From an uncultured Microbacterium sp. (GTDB taxonomy: Bacteria; Actinomycetota; Actinomycetes; Actinomycetales; Microbacteriaceae), in the NCBI GenBank assembly GCA_937988695.1, contig CALKHM010000077.1, positions 1 to 13,344 of the forward strand: a stretch of 13,344 bases of DNA. The letters are read 5' to 3'. Positions 6,370 to 12,298 of the stretch are shown here, piece by piece. The position numbers and the translations under genes are program-made. The notes under the pieces were generated by a model. That model worked only from the letters and a program-made list of their open reading frames with translations. It made no database searches and was not told where the DNA came from. How positions within the stretch are numbered: the first letter of the stretch is position 1; the number at the start of each line of letters is the position of its first letter.

Positions 6370-9254
6370 GAGGCCAGGCTCGCGAGGATCCACAGCACGA
6401 CGCCGATGATGACCACGCCCACGATGCCGAACACGACCAGGGTGGCCGCGAACACGAACGGCCACGGCGACGCGAGCGCGACGAACAGGCACGCGACCAG
6501 GGCCGCCGTCTGCAGCACGAACGCCAGTGGCAGCCAGCGCCGCGCCACATCACGCGCCAGCGCCGGCATCGTGAATCCGGCGCAGAACACCGCCAGGGCG
6601 ATGACGAACGACGTCGTCGCGCTGGATCCGAGCGGGAGGTCCGGCAGCCATCCGTCCAGGCGCACGCCGAGATCGTGCACCCAGGCCGGCGCGATCTGCG
6701 CGACCATCGACTCCGGAGTCTGGCCGTCGGCTGCTGCAAGCAGCGCGGCACCGTGCCCGAAGACGGTGATCCCGGCCAGCACCACGGCCGGAACGCTCCA
6801 GGTGGCCAGGGCGCCCAACCGTCTCGGAGGCTGCTGTCTCGCCCACCAGGCGTCTTCGCGGATCTGAGCCGGCTCGGTAGGTCGGGGGGCGGGCGCGGCC
6901 GCGGCAACGATGAGCGCGACGACGAAGAACATCGCGAAGACGACGGCGATCCGCACCCACCAGACGGGCTCCGTGGTCGGCAGCACGCTCATCCCCGTGC
7001 TCAGCCGGGAGGTCAGCGACATCCACCAGGATGCGACGCAGGTGAGCGCGGCCGTGAGGAACAGCCGCGTGCGTGCGTGCGTCCGCACGCGGTCGACGTA
7101 GGTCTCCCAGAGCAGGACGCCGATCGACAGCGCCAGCGCGGGTGCGGCAGCCCACGCCGCCGCCGCCCAGAAATCGGGGCGACCCAGTGGCAGGCCCCAC
7201 GTGCCCAGCGGCACCGTCGACAGCCAGCCCGCGATCACGCCGAAGGCGAGGATGACCCAGATCCGACGCCAGAACTCGCCTCCTGCGCGGGTGCGGCGCG
7301 CACCCAGCAGCTCTCGCCGCAGCCGCCGGCGCTGTGCGAGCACCTCGGCCGCCTCGGCACGGCGGCGCTCCTGCTCGGCGTGCTCCTGTGCATCCCGCCG
7401 GTCGTGCTCGAACGCGCGCGCGGCGGGCAGCACGGCCAGGCTCGCGGCGGCCGTGGCCGTGTCGGAGGCCTTCTCCGCGCTGACGTGACGGGCCTCGGAC
7501 AGCAGGCGCGTGGCCCAATCGGCAACCGGCTCATCGTTGGATGCCAGCTGCCGGGCGCGCGAGCGCAGCTCCCGCGCGGCGTCGTCGTCGAACGCGGCCA
7601 GCAGGATGACGCCTTCCAACATCGCGCGCTGCTGCGAGAGCGACTGGGGCAGATCACCCTTCTCCTCGATGCTCGTCAGCCAGTGCTCGACATCCGACCA
7701 CCAGCGCGTGAGGCGCTCTTCGGCCACGGACAACTGCGCGGGGGAGGCCGCGTAGCGGGCGGCTTCGCCGAGGACGTGTGCCGTGCGCAGTTCGTGGATC
7801 CAGTGTGCCGCGGCGCCATCGCCGTCCTGCGCAGCGCGGGCGGCGCCCTCGAGCGTGGCCGCGTCGAGCGGCCGCCCCTGGAACCGCGGCGCGCGGCCGG
7901 GCAGGAACGCCCCCTGCATCGCGAGCACCACGAAGCTGGCCCTGCCGCGGTCGGCGATCTCTCGCACGCGCTCGGGCGGGGTGCCGGTGTCCTGCAGGAA
8001 CGCGCGCAGCTCCTCGACGCCGCGCCCCGCGAGCTTCTGGCCGGCCTCGGCCCAGTGCGTGGCCATGGCCTCGGCGAGCGCCGCCGGCTCGGTGTACGCA
8101 ACGTCGCCCAGCACGAACGGCCGCACCTTGGCTGCGACGGGCTGTGTGGCCGCGACCGACACCGGCCGCCACACCTCCGGCGACCTGCCGGCCAGCCAGT
8201 CGCGTACCTGCGCTGCCCGCCACCGGTGCGTCGCGTCCAGCGTGAGCAGTCCCTCCAGAAGCATCCGCCAGCGCGCATCGCCCACACCGTCCGCGCGCAC
8301 GGCGCCCTGTCCCAGCAGCACGCGCATCTCGCGATCGGGGGGCAGCAGGCCGCTGGCGGCATCCGCCAGGGGATGCCGCCCGGTGAGCAGCTCGTGCGCG
8401 ATCACGCCGATCGGCCACCAGTCGCCGGCCTTCGAGACCTCGCCGAACGAGGCCTCCGGCGGTGCGTACGCCCAGGTTCCGCGCACGGATGCAGCGGCCG
8501 TGCCCGCCGTGCGGATCGAGACCCCGAAATCGCAGAGCACCAGATCGAGCGGGTCCATCGTGCGCACGAGGATGTTGCCCGGTTTGAGGTCGCGATGCAC
8601 GATGTCACGCCCGTGGATGTAGTCGACGGCCTCGGTCAGCTCGGCGACCGCGCCGCGCGTGAACGCCTCGTCGTGCAGGCGTCCGCCGTCCGCCGCCATG
8701 TGGCCGTGCAGCGACCCCAGCGGGAAGTACTCCATGATCTCCCACTCCCGGCCCTCGCCGCTCTCGAAGCGCGACGGCACGACGTGGCGCGCGTCGCCGT
8801 CGACGAGGGCGTCGATCACGGTCGGGTCGATGACGCCTTCGCCCAGATAGAGCTTGATCGCGACGGGCGTGCGGGTCTGCAGGTCGGTGCACAGCAGCAC
8901 CCCGGCCTGAGAGCCTGGCTCGAGGTCGGCGTCGTAGCTGTATCGCGCGGCGAGAGCGTCCGGAAAGCTGTAGCGTTTCGGGGCCGGACGCCCCGAACGC
9001 CCATCGTCGCGGGCGGTAGGCCGCGCGCGTCCTGCGCTCTCGCGGGACGTCGGTCGCGCCCGGCCGGCCGGCTCGTCGCGAGCGGTGGGCCGCCCGAGAC
9101 CCGCGTCTGAGGAGTCGCGGCTGGTGGGCCGCCCGCGACCCGCGTCTGAGGACTCGCGGCTGGTGGGCCGCCCGAGCTCCGCGTCGGGCGAATCTCGTCG
9201 CGTGGGTCGCCCGCGGTCGTCGGTGTCGCCCGCCGGTGGGTGCGCTGTGCTCAC
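6366..9254 (-). CDS. Membrane-anchored Ser/Thr protein kinase with N-terminal TxxD/E repeats
   Basis: A 962-residue Hanks-type kinase. Residues 14-91 carry six R-P-T-x-R-(D/E) repeats. The kinase domain spans about 95-355: ATP-binding Lys134 (VAIKLY), HRDLKPGN at 220-227 (catalytic Asp222), DFG at 242-244, APPE at 264-267, and DWWPIG at 278-283. The glycine loop is degenerate (PGSQAGV) and no clear C-helix Glu is seen. Residues 360-600 form a helical region, and 612-655 is a charged helix, likely coiled coil. The C-terminus has about eight membrane segments, from 664 to 960. The GTG start has GAGGAGG 4 nt upstream. It is preceded by the FHA gene (19-nt gap) and overlaps PP2C by 4 nt. It should phosphorylate partners, and perhaps its own N-terminus, at the membrane. 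It lacks the PASTA repeats of PknB-type kinases. The kinase call is very secure; targets are unknown. Confidence 0.95.
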   Translation of the reverse strand: MSTAHPPAGDTDDRGRPTRRDSPDAELGRPTSRESSDAGRGRPTSRDSSDAGLGRPTARDEPAGRARPTSRESAGRARPTARDDGRSGRPAPKRYSFPDALAARYSYDADLEPGSQAGVLLCTDLQTRTPVAIKLYLGEGVIDPTVIDALVDGDARHVVPSRFESGEGREWEIMEYFPLGSLHGHMAADGGRLHDEAFTRGAVAELTEAVDYIHGRDIVHRDLKPGNILVRTMDPLDLVLCDFGVSIRTAGTAAASVRGTWAYAPPEASFGEVSKAGDWWPIGVIAHELLTGRHPLADAASGLLPPDREMRVLLGQGAVRADGVGDARWRMLLEGLLTLDATHRWRAAQVRDWLAGRSPEVWRPVSVAATQPVAAKVRPFVLGDVAYTEPAALAEAMATHWAEAGQKLAGRGVEELRAFLQDTGTPPERVREIADRGRASFVVLAMQGAFLPGRAPRFQGRPLDAATLEGAARAAQDGDGAAAHWIHELRTAHVLGEAARYAASPAQLSVAEERLTRWWSDVEHWLTSIEEKGDLPQSLSQQRAMLEGVILLAAFDDDAARELRSRARQLASNDEPVADWATRLLSEARHVSAEKASDTATAAASLAVLPAARAFEHDRRDAQEHAEQERRRAEAAEVLAQRRRLRRELLGARRTRAGGEFWRRIWVILAFGVIAGWLSTVPLGTWGLPLGRPDFWAAAAWAAAPALALSIGVLLWETYVDRVRTHARTRLFLTAALTCVASWWMSLTSRLSTGMSVLPTTEPVWWVRIAVVFAMFFVVALIVAAAAPAPRPTEPAQIREDAWWARQQPPRRLGALATWSVPAVVLAGITVFGHGAALLAAADGQTPESMVAQIAPAWVHDLGVRLDGWLPDLPLGSSATTSFVIALAVFCAGFTMPALARDVARRWLPLAFVLQTAALVACLFVALASPWPFVFAATLVVFGIVGVVIIGVVLWILASLAS
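8982..9215 (-). repeat. Tandem repeat encoding six RPTxR(D/E) units in the kinase N-terminus
   Basis: At DNA level, three adjacent 39-nt units start at 9084, 9123 and 9162 and are nearly identical around GGTGGGCCGCCCG; more diverged copies flank them. At protein level, Thr18, 31, 44, 57, 69 and 80 each sit in R-P-T-x-R-(D/E), with spacings of 13, 13, 13, 12 and 11 residues. Ser/Asp-rich linkers separate the first copies and Ala-Gly-Arg linkers the last ones. Because units are multiples of 3 nt, copy number can change without a frameshift. Each unit fits an acidic-at-+3 phosphothreonine motif of the kind many FHA domains bind. Confidence 0.88.
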
Positions 9255-9258
9255 CGAT

Positions 9259-9265
9259 CCTCCTC
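9259..9265 (-). promoter_or_regulatory. Strong ribosome binding site for the kinase, supporting its GTG start
   Basis: The minus strand reads GAGGAGGATCGGTG: a near-perfect Shine-Dalgarno 4 nt before the GTG at 9254, within the 19-nt gap after the FHA stop. It is the clearest initiation signal in the signalling operon and suggests the kinase is translated independently of upstream coupling. The nearby ATG at 9267 is out of frame. Confidence 0.8.
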
Positions 9266-9273
9266 ATGCGCCG

Positions 9274-9822
9274 TCACGGGGCGCTCACGATCACCGCGAC
9301 GCGCGTGCCCAGCATGATCGTGGTCGTCCCGGGCGGCAGCGACTCTTCGTCCGTCACACGTCGGCCGTCGATCCACGTGCCGTGCGTCGACCCCGCGTCT
9401 GCGATCCAGCAGACAGTCCCGTCGAAACGCACGAGCGCGTGCCGGCGCGACACGAAGTCGTCGTCCAACGCCACGCCTACGCGCTCGTCGTCCGACAGCC
9501 GACCGAGAACGAGTGGTCGCTCCGACAGCGGGACCTGCAGACCACCGGGCAGTGTGACCGAGGCCCCGGATGCCCTGGCGGGGGCGCCGCCGAACATGCA
9601 CTGGCCACCCGCCGGATGCGCGCGACCGCACGTGCACGGGACGAGCGCGGGGGATGTCGCCGGCTCCGCGATCGCCGGCCCGCTGGTCGCTGGCTCGGCA
9701 GCCGACGACACGAGCGCGCCCAGCCCGGTCTCGAGCCGGTCGCCCGACCAGACGACCGGGCCGCCGCACTGGTCACACAGCAGCGCGTCCGGTGCGAGCT
9801 CGGCTCCGCACGCATGCCTCAT
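9274..9822 (-). CDS. FHA-domain protein with N-terminal zinc-knuckle-like cysteines
   Basis: A 182-residue phosphothreonine reader. The FHA domain covers about residues 97-180: LGR at 106-108, SRRH at 125-128, and GSTHGTWIDG at 144-153. His147 replaces the Asn of the usual STNGT, a variant from memory also seen in other bacterial FHA proteins. The N-terminal part has His3/Cys5 with Cys16-x2-Cys19, then a second cluster Cys63-x-Cys65, His69, Cys75; these look like metal-binding knuckles joined by an Ala/Pro/Ser-rich linker. The ATG overlaps the radical SAM stop by 4 nt, and AGGAGG lies 7 nt upstream. The kinase follows, whose N-terminal TxxD/E repeats are the natural candidate ligand. Likely an adaptor docking to phosphorylated kinase or to a partner in the operon. 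FHA call secure; zinc binding and partner are inference. Confidence 0.93.
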   Translation of the reverse strand: MRHACGAELAPDALLCDQCGGPVVWSGDRLETGLGALVSSAAEPATSGPAIAEPATSPALVPCTCGRAHPAGGQCMFGGAPARASGASVTLPGGLQVPLSERPLVLGRLSDDERVGVALDDDFVSRRHALVRFDGTVCWIADAGSTHGTWIDGRRVTDEESLPPGTTTIMLGTRVAVIVSAP

Positions 9823-10478
9823 CGCAGCGCCTCCTCTTGCCAGCTCACATCACGAAGCAGGACGCCTCGCTCAGCGAGCAGGGCACGCAGCCTCGTGAGG
9901 TCGCCCGGGTCGGGCATCCCGACCAGCGACAGCTGCCCGTCCGCGACCGATACCTGCAGCCGCGCGCGTGCGGAGGAGATGGTGGCGAGCCGCTCCTGCC
10001 CGAGGGCGGTGGGGGCATGAATCGTCTGGTTCGCACTGCCCAGCAGCGGGTGGTCGCTGGGCCGGTCGCGTCGGTAGGGACCAGCGATCACGATGTCGGC
10101 AGCGTCCCACAGCTCCGGTCCACGCCGTTGCGCGGCAGCGGCCGCGTAGCCGGTGAACACGAGCACGTCGGCCGGCTCGTCCGCCGGCCACCGCCGCCGC
10201 ACAGCGGCGATCAGCTCGGGCAGCGCGGCCGCCTGCTGGAAGGGCTCGCCTCCGGTCACCGACAGACCGGTCGCGCCGGTCCGCGCGGCCAGACGCACGA
10301 TCTCGTCGGCCAGAGCCGGCACGGCCCACGCGGTGCCGGCCGCGGCATCCCACGTGTCGGTCGAGGCGCAACCGTGACATCCGATCGTGCAGCCTTGCAC
10401 CCACAGCGCGACGCGCGTGCCCGGCCCGAGCACCGTGATGGGCGCGGCGAGACGGCTGATACGCACGTCGGCGGTCAT
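9819..10478 (-). CDS. NrdG-like radical SAM (4Fe-4S) activating-enzyme family protein
   Basis: A 219-residue radical SAM protein. The cluster motif is Cys30-x3-Cys34-x2-Cys37 (QGCTIGCHGC), with the SAM-binding TGGEP at 75-79. GPYRRDRP (133-140) and GSANQTI (147-153) match the C-terminal signature of small NrdG-like proteins. It is longer than typical NrdG (about 155 aa), with a C-terminal extension from about residue 160 that looks like a small strand-helix module. Such enzymes reductively cleave S-adenosylmethionine and usually install a glycyl radical in a partner, but no NrdD-like glycyl radical enzyme is encoded in this window. It sits between the AAA+ and FHA genes with 4-nt overlaps on both sides, so its partner is probably a protein of this operon. 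Family secure; substrate unknown. Confidence 0.92.
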   Translation of the reverse strand: MTADVRISRLAAPITVLGPGTRVALWVQGCTIGCHGCASTDTWDAAAGTAWAVPALADEIVRLAARTGATGLSVTGGEPFQQAAALPELIAAVRRRWPADEPADVLVFTGYAAAAAQRRGPELWDAADIVIAGPYRRDRPSDHPLLGSANQTIHAPTALGQERLATISSARARLQVSVADGQLSLVGMPDPGDLTRLRALLAERGVLLRDVSWQEEALR

Positions 10479-12298
10479 GTCAGCCGCACCGTGGCGATGC
10501 CCGGGCCGTCGTCGCTCACGTCGGCGATGACCCGCTGACTGCCCGGTGCCGCGTCGAAGACCGCGCGGGCGAGCGGGTTCACGAACGCCGCCTCGAGGTT
10601 GTTGCCGACGCCGCGCGCGCCCTTGCTGAGGTCGGCGGTCACGCGGTCGAGCAGCCGTTCGCGCACCGGATCCGGGATGGTCAGCCCGATGTCGAGCTCG
10701 CGGCGCACGCGCGCGAGCACGTTGTCGATGTAGCCGTTCGCGATCTGCCGCGCGGTGCCGGGGGCGATGTAGTCGAACACGACGATGTTGTCACCGATAC
10801 GGCCGAGCAGCTCCGGGCGATGCAGCCCCTCGGTGAACGCGGTCTCGATCGCCTGCTGCACGGCGTGCTCGTAGGCGGCGCCGTCGGCGGCGGAGTCCTC
10901 GGCGAGCGTGCCCTCCTGGCCGACTCCGAGGTTCGAGGTGAACACGATGAGCGCCTCGTTGAAGTACACGGTGTCGCCCGAGCCGTCGGTGAGGCGGCCG
11001 TCGCTGAGGATCTGCAGGAACTTGTCGAGCACCCGCGGATGTGCCTTCTCGATCTCGTCGAACAGCAGCACCGAGAACGGCCGATCGCGCACCGCGTTGG
11101 TCAGCTCGCCCCCGTGACCGTGCCCGATATAGCCTGGCGGCGATCCGATGAGCCGGTTGTCGGCGGCATCCTGTGCGAACTCGCTCATGTCGAAACGCGT
11201 ATACGCCTCGTCGTCCCCGAACAGCAGCTGCGCGATCGATTTCGCCAGCTCGGTCTTGCCGACCCCTGTCGGTCCGGCGAAGAACATCACTCCGCGCGGA
11301 CCTGTGCCGCGGTCGCGATGGTGTGCGGCGGTCATGCCGCTCACCGAGCGGACCAGGATGTCGACGACGCGCGCGATCGCCCGTGGCTGGCCCTTCACCC
11401 GGTCGGCGAGGATCTGCTGCCCGGTCCGCAGCTTCTCGACGAGCACCGGTGAGCGCCAGGGGTCTTCGACGAGTCCGACCCGGTAGCGGCGGACAGCATC
11501 CTCGATGCGCTCCGCGGGGATGTCTGCGTCGCGGCTGATCTGCACGACTTCGATGAGCGCACGCAGCGTCAGTCCCTGGGTGGCGTCGCGGAACCGGTCG
11601 ACGATCGCCCGTGACTGCGGACGTGCCAGTTCGCGGTCTTCGGGCAGGATTCCTGCGAGCACCCCCCGCGCGGCGCGTGTGCGCACCCCGATGTCGGGCA
11701 GCGGCACGGGCACCTGTCGGATGCCATCGCCGCTGACCAGCCAGGGTGGCAGGTCGGTCGGCTGGTCGACGAGCAGGAACACCGGGTTGCGCAGACTCGT
11801 TCGGGGCCCGCCGGGGCGCAGATAGGCGGTGCCCTCCCCGGCGATGCGCAGCAGTTCGAGGTACAGCGGCCGGACCTGGTCGGGGTCGCCGGCGTCGACG
11901 GTCTGCGACAGGTAGTCGATGATCAGCGCAACCGGGTCGGGCGCGTGCGCGGCCACGCGCGCCGCGATCTCGGCCAGATCCGCGTACGACGGCGTCGTGC
12001 CGAGAGCGCGTTCGTGCGGCCCGAGCGCGCGTCGCGCAGCCTGCTCGTCGGAGCCCGACAGCACAGACAGTCCGTGCAGCGCGGAGTGGTACAGCACGGT
12101 GGGCATGCCGCTGGACGAGAGCATGTCGCGGATCGCCGCCGGCACGCGCTGGAACGTCACCTGCTCGCCGCGCGGGATCAGCTGCAGATCGCGGATGTTG
12201 CCATGCACGACGTACAGGGCCGCGACCGGCAGCACGGAGTCCACGTAGACGAGCCACGACGGGTATCCGGCAAGCCGGGCGCTGTCGCGCGCGCTCAC
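10475..12298 (-). CDS. ClpB/ClpA-D2-like AAA+ ATPase with degenerate N-terminal half
   Basis: A 607-residue AAA+ protein. Residues about 330-600 form an intact Clp-type module: Walker A GPTGVGKT (342-349), pore loop GYIG (389-392), Walker B LLFDEIEK (411-418), sensor-1 Asn456 in TSN, candidate Arg finger near RPELLGR (494-500), and sensor-2 GAR at 560-562. Residues 10-270 look AAA-like in layout (VAALYVVHGNIRD at 25-37, VALIIDYL at 123-130, a terminal helical part at 205-270) but have no Walker A, so this half is probably structural. The Clp N-domain and ClpB middle domain are absent. Expected role: hexameric remodelling or unfolding of a partner. The start is GTG (GTGA overlap with the upstream stop), with GGAG 11 nt before. 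It overlaps the radical SAM gene by 4 nt. ATPase call secure; substrate unknown. Confidence 0.93.
   Translation of the reverse strand: MSARDSARLAGYPSWLVYVDSVLPVAALYVVHGNIRDLQLIPRGEQVTFQRVPAAIRDMLSSSGMPTVLYHSALHGLSVLSGSDEQAARRALGPHERALGTTPSYADLAEIAARVAAHAPDPVALIIDYLSQTVDAGDPDQVRPLYLELLRIAGEGTAYLRPGGPRTSLRNPVFLLVDQPTDLPPWLVSGDGIRQVPVPLPDIGVRTRAARGVLAGILPEDRELARPQSRAIVDRFRDATQGLTLRALIEVVQISRDADIPAERIEDAVRRYRVGLVEDPWRSPVLVEKLRTGQQILADRVKGQPRAIARVVDILVRSVSGMTAAHHRDRGTGPRGVMFFAGPTGVGKTELAKSIAQLLFGDDEAYTRFDMSEFAQDAADNRLIGSPPGYIGHGHGGELTNAVRDRPFSVLLFDEIEKAHPRVLDKFLQILSDGRLTDGSGDTVYFNEALIVFTSNLGVGQEGTLAEDSAADGAAYEHAVQQAIETAFTEGLHRPELLGRIGDNIVVFDYIAPGTARQIANGYIDNVLARVRRELDIGLTIPDPVRERLLDRVTADLSKGARGVGNNLEAAFVNPLARAVFDAAPGSQRVIADVSDDGPGIATVRLT

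Noticed and set aside
6370..6492. Extended start for PP2C at 6492
   Set aside because: The added residues are an Arg/Val-rich shadow of the kinase C-terminal membrane segments; the ATGA junction at 6369 fits the PP2C domain start.
6675..9110. 811-residue plus-strand ORF antisense to the kinase
   Set aside because: Composition is dominated by Arg, Gly, Ala, His and Pro with no motif, and it mirrors the third-position GC bias of the kinase gene, which has complete conserved motifs.
11197..11206. GCGTATACGC palindrome resembling the GntR site
   Set aside because: Lies inside the AAA+ coding sequence next to conserved codons and differs in its flanks; probably chance.
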